Below, one piece after another: positions 44,830 to 54,460 of a DNA stretch of 64,000 nt (within the stretch, counting starts at the first letter, position 1; every line of letters begins with the position of its first letter). Source of the stretch: Uranotaenia lowii (Eukaryota; Arthropoda; Insecta; Diptera; Culicidae); contig NC_073692.1 of NCBI RefSeq assembly GCF_029784155.1, forward strand, positions 374,546,813 to 374,610,812. The letters are read 5' to 3'. The position numbers and the translations under genes were made by a program. Under the pieces are notes generated by a model. It did not search any database. It had not been told where the DNA came from and saw nothing but the letters and a program-made list of their open reading frames with translations.

Positions 44830-46005
44830 AAAATGGGCCGAGCGCCGGATTTACTGTTTTGGAGAGAGCCGTTGTGTAATGAATTACATTGGGAGAGATG
44901 TGAAAAGGACCGAGTGTCGGATTCACAAACACTGGTAGATATCGAAATCCATAATATTCAGGAAGAAAAAGGAAAACTTTCTTCACTAGATTAAAAGATG
45001 AATTATTCACAATATTCGAAAAATGGTGAAAAGGGCCGAGCGCCGGATTCACACGCGTGTGTTTGTACTTCAAGCGTGAGTTTTCAAAAGGACGTATGTA
45101 ACATCAGACAAAATCTGAGAAAAAGGAGGGACAAAATTATGTTAATATAAATAAATGCTATTTAAAGCTGTTTGATCTAGAATCAAGTTTTATCATGGCA
45201 GCTGTAGGAAAAACAATAATGTTTTAATTATAGGTTTGGGCATACTGGATTTTTTGCTGTTTCCTAGTGAATTTGTTAAAAAAAATATTTTACACCGTAT
45301 TGTTGAGTTTTTTTTCACATACGCCATAATGATTCGTCGTTGTGACAGTTTAATATTTACATACACCCTTTATGATACGTCGCTTGGACAAATTGTTTTC
45401 ATTATGCGTCAAATCAGATACGTCGGTTTTTTCACATCATTGCAGATGCGTCAGTTTTAAAATAATAATTATTTTAAAACTGACGCATCTGCAATGATGT
45501 GAAAAAACCGACGTATCTGATTTGACGCATACGACGGTTTGCTGCGATCCTATCTGCTGTGTGTGCGATATTATTTGTTTTGAAAGATGCGTCGTTTTAC
45601 CAAAAAGAGGTGTAAAGAAGAATTTCGAAAACACTGAGAAAAGATGACATAGGTCGTTTGTATATTTTTTTAGCTAACGGCATATTATTTTTTTTTTGTA
45701 CAAACAGTTAATTCATACAGAAGAAAATAAAATTTACTATACCGTGCAAACAGTAACTCAATTTGTTTACTTTTGCGACATACGTCCTTTTGAAAACTCA
45801 CGCTTGACTTAGATATTTTGAACTAACGTTTGGCAAAGGGACCGAGAGTCAGATTCGTGGGAGAAATTTGTTTTACAAAAATGAATGAGCCACTATATTC
45901 GAAACATTGTGAAAAGGACCGAGGGTCGGATTCACACGCGTGTGTTGGTGTCGAGATATCGTTAGCAAACGTTTGGAGGAATGACTGAGAGTCAGAGTCG
46001 TGAAA
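44830..46005. repeat. Dispersed GGRCCGAGNGTCGGATTC repeats in the leader
   Basis: Six copies at about 44833, 44905, 45033, 45838, 45915 and 45985. Best copies extend to GGATTCACACGCGTGTGT (palindromic ACACGCGTGT). Read on the minus strand they give repeated VNPxLGPFH peptides, but there is no continuous ORF. Confidence 0.75.
45071..45806. mobile_element. 736-bp fold-back with 4-bp target duplication
   Basis: Ends are a perfect inverted repeat of at least 28 bases beginning CAAGCGTGAGTTTTC; ACTT flanks both sides (45067-45070, 45807-45810). The centre, 45404-45530, is a perfect 127-base palindrome. If removed, the leader repeat reads through in the same way as at 45939-45965. Confidence 0.88.
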
Positions 46006-46607
46006 AAAAAGGAAAGAGGCAAATAAACATGTTTGCGTGATTCGCTTTGTACATGAATCGATGTAGTTGTGATTGTATAAATGCAAGGGGAAAATAATAA
46101 TGCAAATCCAAGGAAAGGAAACAAGGTCGGTGAGTGAGTGTACTTTGACTTTCTTGTTCTCTTGCTGGCCAGTTGAATAATTGTCATCGATGATAAGTCG
46201 TAGTAAAACAGTGTTGCTGAATTGACAGAGTTTACAATGCGAGAAAATTTCACCTCTAATAAACATTTGTTTTTTTTTATTATTTGATACGCAGAACAAG
46301 AAGTAAGCTAAGGTAAATTTTTAAACTGGAAGTATAAAAAAAAACAGGGAATAACTTTGAATAAGTCAAGCAATCAATAACCGACTGTGCTTAGAATAAT
46401 AACAAGAACACATTTCAAAATATTTTATCCATCTCTTGCGAGAACATGTGACGGATTAGATGGATTTATTCCACTGCGAGAACAATAAGACGGAGTGGTA
46501 AAAATAAATTTCAAACCGCATAAGTTGCAATTTCTTGTGTATCTAGGCATAATTGATACTTCACCACAGGAAGTTTTGTTTCTAAAAAAAAAAAAAAAAA
46601 ATTAACA

Positions 46608-47338
46608 ATGATTATTTTTATTAGCATGGATCCTTCACGAGCGATAAAGCCATTCGATGTTAACGTGGACCAAGCACAACTCGCCTCTCAATGGCGGAAA
46701 TGGAAACGAGCTTTCGAATATTATCTGGAAGCCAATGCGATTAAAGGCCAGCGGGCTAAGAGAAACCAATTGCTCCATTTGGGTGGTCCAGAACTTCAGG
46801 ATATTTTCGAGCACTTACCAGGAGTAAATGACGTTCGTTATGTCACTAAGGACCCTCCTTTTTACGATGTGGCAATCGAAAAGCTAGATGCACATTTCCA
46901 ACCATCGGCTGGTAGACGTACATATGAAAGAAATATTTTGCGACGAATCAGACAGCAAACCGGGGAAAGATTCAACGATTTTGTAATGAGGTTACGCATT
47001 CAGGCAAGTCGTTGCGATTTTGATGAAGCCACTTTTGAATCCATGATAATTGATCAAATTGGGGAACATAGCACGTCTAAAGCTCTTAGAAAAAAGGTTT
47101 TGGAAAAAGATCGCACGTTGAACGAAGTAGTAGCTATTGGTAGGACGCTTGAGGAAGTAGAAGAACAGTGCAAAGAGCTAGAAAGCGCGGAAGTTTCACT
47201 AAGACCAACAGGTGCAGTTTGCAAGGTTGGTGTTCAACAACACCAGTTTGATGGACCAATATTGACTTCACGTCCGTACTGTTCATCGCTTATGCCGTCA
47301 TCAGAACGTCGCTACCAGTATAACAAGCCCAACAACGA
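46608..47338 (+). CDS. Retrotransposon gag (capsid part)
   Basis: The frame opens at ATG 46608 and carries a Ty3-type capsid: a WRKWKRAFEYYL motif near residue 30 and a LHLGG/QDIF turn near 60, with RIRQQTGERFNDFVMRL around 125. It would form the particle that packages element RNA. Beyond about 47330 meaningful coding moves to the -1 frame, although this frame stays open to 47897. Either a programmed -1 shift or a mutation separates capsid from the zinc knuckles. An A-run precedes the ATG. Confidence 0.85.
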
Positions 47339-48304
47339 TCTATGCGACCAGAGTATGGTTATGACTCCCAAGGCAGATGGGCCCCAAGAACCTATCTATA
47401 TCCCCGACAAGATGCTTCAAATGTGCGAACTATGCGACCTGATTTTGGAAATAGTTCCCGTGGAAGATGGATTGGAAAAGATAACACAAGTTTCCACCGA
47501 GATTTTCAAAACATTCGTCAACGTGGAGGTTATCAATCATCAAACATTCATCGAAAAAGTTTCCCAACGGATAGACAGCAGTTTAAGGTCGATAATAGGA
47601 TTTGTTTCGGCTGCGGTCAACGCGGACATATCAAGGACTCCCACGAATGTCTGGCCAAAGATGCTCAATGCTACAAGTGTAGTAAAATTGGCCATTTCGC
47701 AAATTGGTGCACCCGAGCAGAAGGAGAGCCATCCGCTAAACGGATCAGAGCTGTCTTTCCCGAGAAAACTATCGAAAAAGAGTTGCATAACAAAGACGAT
47801 GAAATTTGTTTCGTTATGGGTCAAAATATTTTCCCATTTGAGATTGGTGGAGTTCGAATCCCGATGGCTATTGATTCAGGAGCGGCAGCCAATCTGATTG
47901 ACTTGAAGACATGGGATAAGTTGCGAAAATCAAGAGCAGATGTTCGTTTCGAATCAAACGTAGATCGTTCTTTCAAAGCGTATGGTTCTGAAAAACCTTT
48001 GAAATTGGTTGGAATGTTCACGTCAGAAATAAGAGCCGGGGATAATAAAACCATAGCGCAGTTCTACATAGCAGAAGATGGGAAGCAATGTCTCCTTGGA
48101 GATGAAACTGCAAAACTATTGAATGTTTTGAAAATCGGTTTCAACATCAATTCTTTAAAAGAAACGAACACTTTTCCAAAGATCAAAGGAGTTATAGTTG
48201 AGATTCCTATTAATCATGACGTTCAGCCAATACAGCAAGCGTATAGAAGAGTACCATTTGCTTTGGAGGAAAAGGTAGCAGCTAAACTTCGATATCTTCT
48301 AGAA
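47324..48304 (+). CDS. Retrotransposon nucleocapsid knuckles and aspartic protease
   Basis: In the frame open from 47324, two Cys-His knuckles lie at 47603-47710 (CFGCGQRGH..., then a canonical CYKCSKIGHFANWC) and the protease active site IDSG at about 47870. The protein then enters the linker before the reverse transcriptase. It is cut at 48304 by the MITE 48305-48805, which adds an in-frame stop at once. Confidence 0.85.
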
Positions 48305-48805
48305 TAAGCTTGCCAGATTGCCCGGTTTTATCCGGGTTTGCCCGGATATTTGATGCAAAATTTCGATAAAGTCCGGTCCGGCCCGGTTGCCCGGATATCG
48401 TGAAAATAGTCCGGATATTGCCCGGATTTTTTCACAATTTTCACAAAGACACCAAAAAAAAAATTAAAGTTTTTGAGTAAGTTTCAGCAAAATCGATTAA
48501 CGGTATGGAAATTTTCAACGGTTGTTTCAAATAATTTCGCTGATTTACTTTCATAAACCTTTAAATATTTAAGTGTTCCAAAAAGTTTTTGGAAGTCTGC
48601 AATTACATTAATAAAATATTAATTTCAATTTTTTTTTTGCATTTTTTTGCTATTATGTATAATTACACCTAAATTTTGCCAGGTTTTTGCCCGGTTTTTG
48701 GATTTGAAAAATTGAAATCCATGCCCGGATTTTGCCAGGTTTTTTTGAAAAAATGCCCGGAATTGCTAGGCCCGGATGGGAGTGGAAAAAATTCTGGCAA
48801 CCTTA
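48305..48805. mobile_element. 501-bp CCCGG-rich MITE with 8-bp target duplication
   Basis: Ends TAAGCTTGCCAGA and, inverted, TAAGGTTGCCAGA; TTCTAGAA on both sides (48297-48304, 48806-48813). GCCCGGATT words recur near both ends. 8-bp duplications fit hAT. Removing it and one duplication rejoins the pol frame. Confidence 0.9.
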
Positions 48806-48813
48806 TTCTAGAA

Positions 48814-49930
48814 CAAGATATTATCGAAAGAGTTCAAGAACCTTCAGCATGGGTGTCACCAGTTGTTCCTATACTGAAAGATTCTGGAGAGATAAGGCTA
48901 TGTGTCGACATGCGGAAAGCTAACCAGGCGGTGTTAAGAGAAACTCACCCCTTACCGATTGTGGACGAGTTGTTTGGATCAATAAACGGAGCAACCTTGT
49001 TTTCCAAGGTTGACATCAAAGAGGCATACCATCAGGTGGAGATATCTGAACGTTCCAGAGGCATAACCACGTTCATAACAAAACAGGGATTATTCAGGTA
49101 AAATCCAAACGAGTCAGATATTCCTTTGTATAATAAAAAAAAAACAATGTATTAAAATAAACTTTTGCTTCAGGAGAAACAATGTAAACGTGTTTTTTTT
49201 TTCTTGTTTTTATTCTCTCTATTGATAAATACAATTTTCCCTTGACAGGTTCAAACGTTTAATGTTTGGTATAAGTTGCGCACCCGAGTTATTCCAAAAA
49301 GTAATGGAATCAATAGTCGCGGGACTCGAGGGAGTAATTGTATATCTCGACGATATATTAGTTACTGGAGGTTCTCAAGATGAGCATGACAGACGTCTGA
49401 AAGCACTGTTAAATAGACTGGATGATTCTAATATCTTACTTAACAAAGATAAATGTGTTTTTAATGCGTCCGAGATAGAGTTTCTGGGTCACAAACTGTC
49501 AAAACACGGAATTCGACCCACTGAAAGCAAAATTGCAGCCATAGAGTCTTTTCGAGCACCCAATAATATATCGGAACTAAGAAGCTTCCTGGGATTGGTA
49601 ACATACATCGGTCGATTCATCCCAAATCTGGCCGACAAAACCGAGCCAATCAGACAACTTCTTAGAACTGAGGAAAAATTCAATTGGACCTCTAGGCAAC
49701 AAAATGCCTTCGAAGACATAAAGAGATCAGTTAAGATTTCAAAATTTCTCGGCTATTTTAATCCCAAAGATACATGTGTCCTGGTTGCAGATGCTAGTCC
49801 GGCAGGTTTGGGTGCCGTTTTGTTGCAAATGGATACTTATAAAAACACGCGAATCATATCATTTGCTAGTAAAGCTTTGACAGACCTTGAAAAGAAATAC
49901 TTCCAGCGGAACGGGAAGCGTTGGCATTAG
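48814..49930 (+). CDS. Retrotransposon reverse transcriptase and start of RNase H
   Basis: 48814-49097 encodes the fingers and palm start (WVSPVVPILK, CVDMRKANQ, FSKVDIKEAYHQV). After the intron-like insertion, 49249 onward continues exactly in phase with the palm, including the catalytic YLDD near 49340 and FLGLVTYIGRFI in the connection. RNase H begins near 49780 with VADASPAGLG. At about 49907-49912 one base is missing and the conserved EREALALVWAVEKF continues in the next frame to 49981, where another element is inserted. Confidence 0.88.
49098..49248 (+). other. Intron-like 151-bp insertion inside reverse transcriptase
   Basis: Begins CAG|GTAAAA and ends CTTGACAG|GTTC, with a pyrimidine-rich stretch before the AG. 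CAGGT is present at both borders (49095-49099 and 49246-49250), so the segment is either a spliceosomal intron or an insertion with a 5-bp duplication that created both splice sites. Splicing restores the frame without losing a residue. Confidence 0.8.
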
Positions 49931-50503
49931 TGTGGGCGGTCGAGAAATTCCGGTTGTACCTTCTTGGAACCAGATTCAAACTACCCGCATGTTAAAAAAC
50001 CCTAACTTGTATAATCAATACTGTAATTAAACTAATCCAGAAATAGTGACTGTTCATGTAGTCGTAGAAATAATGTGAAACCTTGTTTGATTTTTTTTTC
50101 AAGAAGGAATAAAACGAATCATTCACGTTCATGTAAAAAGTGATGTTTATATGAAAGGTAAAGATGATCTTGAACTAAAACCTCGAACGTGCGCATTTTT
50201 CACTCAGCGAAACTAGCAGTCCGAGATGCCAGGAAGATTTTAAATAATTTTGATTCGCGATAAATTAATAATCTGTATTTTTCTTAGAATTTTTTTATGA
50301 GTTTACAACTTAAAGAAAATATGAATGAACAACATTATTTTGTATTTTAGTTCATATCGTTTTTTCATCTCTATTTATACTTATAAAGGATAAATTTTAA
50401 ACTGTGGCATAAATACGTTTATATTCATCTTCATATTTATATGAAGATTATTATAAAACTCAGTAAACACGTAAACATTCAACTTTATCATTCTTCTTTT
50501 AAC

Positions 50504-50797
50504 ATACTGTACCGTTCATCATTGCATAGAAATTGAAAGCACGTATGTCACTTTGACTTTGAACTTCCATAACTTTTTACTCTGATGATATTTTTTGATC
50601 AACAACTCTGACCACAAAATCTTCAGAAAACTCAAATTTTGTGATATAATAGGGGATAATAGTGTGATAGTTGATCTATTTTACGCAGTAAATTTGATCA
50701 AAAAATATCTTCAGAGTAAAAAATGTTATGGATGTTCAAAGTAGAAGTGACAGTGCGCGTGCTTCCAATCTTTATACAATTATGATCAGTACTGTAT
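50504..50797. mobile_element. TA-type palindromic MITE
   Basis: Arms about 50505-50610 and 50695-50796 are inverted (TACTGTACCGTTCATCATTG against TACAGTACTGATCATAATTG, with TTGAACTTCCATAACTTTTT inside). A partial relative lies at 577-817. Confidence 0.8.
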
Positions 50798-50950
50798 TTC
50801 AATTTTTTTTTTCAATCGATATAAATATTATCAAAAACAACTTCAACAAATATGGCTCAAATAAATAATTAATTCGAATTTCCTGAAAAATTTTCAATAC
50901 CAGTCAACTGGCATCACTGCCTTCATCAGAGAGGACAATCAGAATTCAAA

Positions 50951-51376
50951 ATGGCGTTGAGTTTGTTTTCATTTTTATCGCATTTCATTTCATTGTTATT
51001 TTGTCTCGCGTTCTCGGAGTTCTTCAATAAGCACCTACTCATCCGGTTCTTGGATTCAGCGTTTCCTCACCACTCCAGAATGCAGCCGGCCACCACTACG
51101 AATCCCAGCTCGTGTAAATCCAAAGAATCAAAACCGATTCGACTGTCTCCGGAAGAACCACACCACATCATTTTACCATTGAACTGTAGCATAAAAATGA
51201 TGAAAATAGGTGGAATAAGCTACAATGACAGCACTGGCGATTTTGTTTTTGCTATCGAGGTGTGCGGAGATGGAACACCGGCTTTCGGAGATCGGGAACG
51301 AGCAAACAGCACTTCCGAAGAGGTAGCAGCAGTCGGTTGGTTAGGATGGATGATTTCCTGCCCCTCCCTGGTTTGA
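50951..51376 (+). CDS. 141-aa ORF of unknown function inside the TIR element
   Basis: Starts with a hydrophobic stretch that looks like a signal peptide or membrane anchor (LFSFLSHFISLLFCLAF, residues 4-20), followed by a Ser/Thr/Pro-rich region and an acidic, glycine-containing C-terminus. I recognise no domain. Base composition is nearer to coding DNA than the flanks. It may be a piece of a captured host gene or a cargo gene of the element. Confidence 0.35.
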   Translation: MALSLFSFLSHFISLLFCLAFSEFFNKHLLIRFLDSAFPHHSRMQPATTTNPSSCKSKESKPIRLSPEEPHHIILPLNCSIKMMKIGGISYNDSTGDFVFAIEVCGDGTPAFGDRERANSTSEEVAAVGWLGWMISCPSLV

Positions 51377-51661
51377 TGAAATGTAAACGAAGTAGGACAA
51401 AGAAGCTGCAAACCATCATCGGTTAGTGAAGATTAATATGATTGGAAACTTGTTAATTATTTCTTAATTTTGAAATTAAATAGGTACTAATATTTTATTG
51501 TTTTTGTTTCAGCAATACTGATGGAGGAAAAATTTCGAGAAACGTGCCATTCCGTGTTTGAGAATGTGACCAATTTTGAGTGGCAATATCACAGATCTCT
51601 CGGAAGCACCACTTATCCCGGTGACGAAGCCTTCAATGGACCAACTCGACCCCCTAGCTGA
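51376..51661 (+). CDS. Candidate two-exon ORF following the 141-aa ORF
   Basis: The ATG overlaps the stop of the previous ORF. With a 91-base GT-AG intron (51422-51512) the frame runs MKCKRSRTKKLQTII and then on to a TGA at 51659-51661, about 64 residues. No recognisable domain. The intron signals and an uninterrupted second exon are the only support. Confidence 0.3.
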
Positions 51662-52320
51662 ACCGGCCTCACATTAGGATCCACAGCTTCTGAAGGATAT
51701 CTAAATTTAACCCAGTGTTAGTGTTCAATTGGATAGAAAATTGTCATGAAAAACTTATAACACGATCATACAATTACGGAAAAATAAAAGGTTTTGAGAA
51801 TAGTTTGATGATTGATGAACATTATTCTTTAGAATTTATTAAGCTTTGAGGTTATCGTCTTATAAAAGTTTAACGACATGATCTAATCTTACATTTTTTT
51901 TTATGGTTCGTTATATTAGACACCATCAAATATACAGTAATATTGGTACAAACGATTCGTATAATCTTCATTTCGATTACTATAACAGTTTTGGATACGG
52001 TTTGATAAATCATCGAAAAAGGCATGCACATATATTTATTCGAGAAACAGTCCAACACCCTGAAAACGTTGTTCATAAGCGTTTTATAAACCTTTATCAA
52101 ACTGTTTGTAGAACAGTTGCCCCATACAATTGTTTTAACAGTTTTAAACAGTAACATAACTTAACGCCATATTCAACAGACCGTCGTTTTGGATTTCACA
52201 TTTAGTGGAATGTTTTTTACGATGTCAGTTATCGTTTACTAAAAGTTTTTTTACGCTGTTCTAAATAGTTGTATAACTATTATAGTAACTGTTTGGTAAC
52301 AGTATTTTCTTATTCGGGTA

Positions 52321-53913
52321 GTTACCGACTGCAAACCCCTTCAATTCTTGTTTACAGTACGAGCGAAACCATGCGCAAGGATTGAAAGGTGGGTGATGAG
52401 ACTACAAGCTTATAATTTTGAAATTGTTTATAAACCCGGATCCAGCAATTTGGCGGACGCGTTGTCAAGATTATCAGTACAAACTCCTAAGGAATTTGAC
52501 CCTTCAGAAGAAGCTTGCATTTATCACTTGGCCAGACTGGATATACCCAAAGCTGTTACGCTTGAAGAAGTTGAAGACATCTCAAGTAGAGATTCAGAGC
52601 TAAGGGACACAATAACTGCGTTAGAAACAGGGGAATTGGGTAAGGTACCTCAAGTTTTCAAACCGTTCATTTCGGAACTGTCAAGGTCCGGAAACCTGTT
52701 GATCCGAGGAGATAGACTAGTAATACCTACTTTACTAAGATCGAGGGTACTGGACATTGCTCACGAAACTCATCCCGGTATAGTGGTAATGAAGCGAAAC
52801 CTACGACAGAAGGTATGGTGGCCACTAATGGATAAAGAAGTAGAATCCTACGTTAAAAAGTGTAAAGCTTGCACCTTAGTATCAGGCTTGAGCCCACCAG
52901 AACCAATCTGTTCCACAAAATTACCAGATAGGGCATGGGCTCACTTGGCCATTGACTTTACCGGACCATTTCCGTCAGGGCACAATTTGCTGGTGATAAT
53001 CGACTACTTTAGTAGGTTCACAGAAGTAATAATAATGAAAACCATCACCGCTACCCTCACCGTTCGTGCTTTTCACGAAACGTTTTGTAGATTTGGCATG
53101 CCCGTTTCCCTAAGAACAGATAACGGTCCACAGTTTGTGAGCGGAGAGTTTCGTCAGTTTTTGGAGCAATTTGGGATAGAACATCGAAGAACCATTCCGT
53201 ATTGGCCACAAGCTAACGGGGAGGTGGAACGAATAAATCGAACAATCGGAAAACGAATGAAAATTTCCCAAGAACAAGGGTCCGATTGGCAATGGGATCT
53301 ACGCATGTTTGTCTTGATGCAAAACTCAACGCCGCATTCAACAACTGGAGTAGCTCCTTCCTCATTAATGTTTGGACGGATTATGAAAGACAAGTTACCA
53401 GGATTGATGACAAAACCAGAAAACATTCTCGAAGAAATCCAAGACCGTGACAAGGCTAAGAAATTTCAATCTACAGAATATGCCAACAACAGACGTGGTA
53501 CACAACACAATAGCTTGAAGGAGGGAGAAACAGTTGTCGTCAAAAGGACTCAAAAAGATAACAAACTGTCCACAACATTCGACCCAGAAGAATTTGAGGT
53601 TATCCAAAGGGAGGGGTCAAGGGTTAAACTGAAATCCAATTCAACTGGCACTACAATGTACAGAAATGTCTCACATCTCAAAAAGCTTTTTTCAGATACA
53701 ACTGGAGGAGCGACCACATCATGCAACCTGCCTCCTCATAGCGAAGATTCAGAGTTGACCGACTTACACCAAACAAGGAGTCCCGAGAAGGAAACGCGAA
53801 ACGAAAGTCTCGAGAAGGAAACGACAAACGAATGTCGAAAACGTGCTCGAAGGGATTCCAAACGACCAGCCTATCTCAAAGACTTTACGCTTAATGAAAT
53901 AACAAATTTATAA
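52321..53913 (+). CDS. Retrotransposon RNase H end, integrase and tail
   Basis: The frame opens with VTDCKPL, the continuation of RNase H after the inserted element, and then RIERWVMRLQ and a YKPGSSNLADALSRL motif. Integrase follows: an HHCC zinc-binding site (H-x3-H near 52765 and CKAC near 52865), the core with Asp in IDFTGP (about 52950), Asp in TDNGPQF (about 53115) and Glu in NGEVERINRT (about 53225), all three catalytic residues present. The C-terminal part is rich in charged residues and ends at TAA 53911-53913. This part of the element looks intact. Confidence 0.92.
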   Translation, partial: VTDCKPLQFLFTVRAKPCARIERWVMRLQAYNFEIVYKPGSSNLADALSRLSVQTPKEFDPSEEACIYHLARLDIPKAVTLEEVEDISSRDSELRDTITALETGELGKVPQVFKPFISELSRSGNLLIRGDRLVIPTLLRSRVLDIAHETHPGIVVMKRNLRQKVWWPLMDKEVESYVKKCKACTLVSGLSPPEPICSTKLPDRAWAHLAIDFTGPFPSGHNLLVIIDYFSRFTEVIIMKTITATLTVRAFHETFCRFGMPVSLRTDNGPQFVSGEFRQFLEQFGIEHRRTIPYWPQANGEVERINRTIGKRMKISQEQGSDWQWDLRMFVLMQNSTPHSTTGVAPSSLMFGRIMKDKLPGLMTKPENILEEIQDRDKAKKFQSTEYANNRRGTQHNSLKEGETVVVKRTQKDNKLSTTFDPEEFEVIQREGSRVKLKSNSTGTTMYRNVSHLKKLFSDTTGGATTSCNLPPHSEDSELTDLHQTRSPEKETRNESLEKETTNECRKRARRDSKRPAYLKDFTLNEITNL

Positions 53914-53926
53914 AGAAAGGGAGGAG
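53912..53926 (+). promoter_or_regulatory. Polypurine tract
   Basis: AAAGAAAGGGAGGAG lies directly before the right LTR, the expected primer site for plus-strand DNA synthesis. Confidence 0.85.
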
Positions 53927-54101
53927 TGTAGTGTCGTACACTACGCCCGAAGACTAATACAATCATAAACAACAATTTGACATACCTTGATTATACAATT
54001 GACCATGTTCCAAGTGTGAGCCGAATAAAAGATTCAGTTTGGTACGACGGCCATCCGAGTAAGTTGTACGAACTTTATACTCCGAAATACCCGACATAAC
54101 A
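53927..54101 (+). repeat. Right LTR
   Basis: Same length as the left LTR and identical except for one base. Confidence 0.95.
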
Positions 54102-54106
54102 CCAAC

Positions 54107-54460
54107 CAGTTCAATCCTCGATGGGTGTGCATCGTTCTACCATTCTGCCAGCTTGAGGGAGCAACCGTTTCGGTTCATCGGAAAGGTATCACAAAAATCG
54201 TTAATGATTGTGTTTGTTCCCAATCAGACAAAATTTATGTTTTCTATCCAACAAAGTTTTTCCTAAGATTTTCGATCATTTTCGATTTCGATTAAGTTTT
54301 CAGTATAATTAATTGTTACAAGACGAACTGATTCTATTATGCTATTACAATAGATTAAAATTATTTTTTTTTTTCAGAATTCTGCATGCCCTCCTGGCCT
54401 TGAGTCAACATCTATGTTAATCGGTATGAAATGTTATGGGACTTTCAAGTTGAGCCATAT
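54107..54460 (+). other. Host sequence beyond the LTR element, possible exon
   Basis: The sequence continues the frame that runs into 43834 for about 25 codons, then has a donor-like AAAG|GTATCA at about 54185 and an acceptor (TTTTTTTTCAG) at 54378. It is probably the other half of the locus at 43235-43830. Product unknown. Confidence 0.3.

Larger units (their letters stand above)
49984..52318. mobile_element. 2.3 kb TIR element inserted in RNase H, with exon-like cargo
   Basis: Flanked by TA at 49982-49983 and 52319-52320; ends CCCGCATG and, inverted, CCCGAATA. Taking out the insert and one TA gives a continuous RNase H frame. It contains a nested MITE (50504-50797), a 141-codon ORF (50951-51376) and a short spliceable ORF after it. 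Repeated ACAGTT/AACTGT words fill the right end. Confidence 0.75.
43835..54101 (+). mobile_element. Ty3/gypsy LTR retrotransposon, mag-like, with nested insertions
   Basis: Complete element bounded by 175-base LTRs and a 5-bp target duplication CCAAC (43830-43834, 54102-54106). Order: LTR, long leader, gag with two zinc knuckles, protease, reverse transcriptase, RNase H, integrase, polypurine tract, LTR. Wording and the two knuckles resemble the mag lineage. Reading frames are broken by four insertions (45071-45806 in the leader, 48305-48805, 49098-49248, 49984-52318) and at least one single-base loss in RNase H, so it is not autonomous as it stands. The LTRs differ at one position only (A at 43929, C in the right copy), so insertion here is recent. 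Confidence 0.95.

Noticed and set aside
45823..46299. 158- and 126-codon minus-strand ORFs
   Set aside because: Overlapping frames in the retrotransposon leader; the repeated peptide comes from the leader DNA repeats, with no start or domain support.
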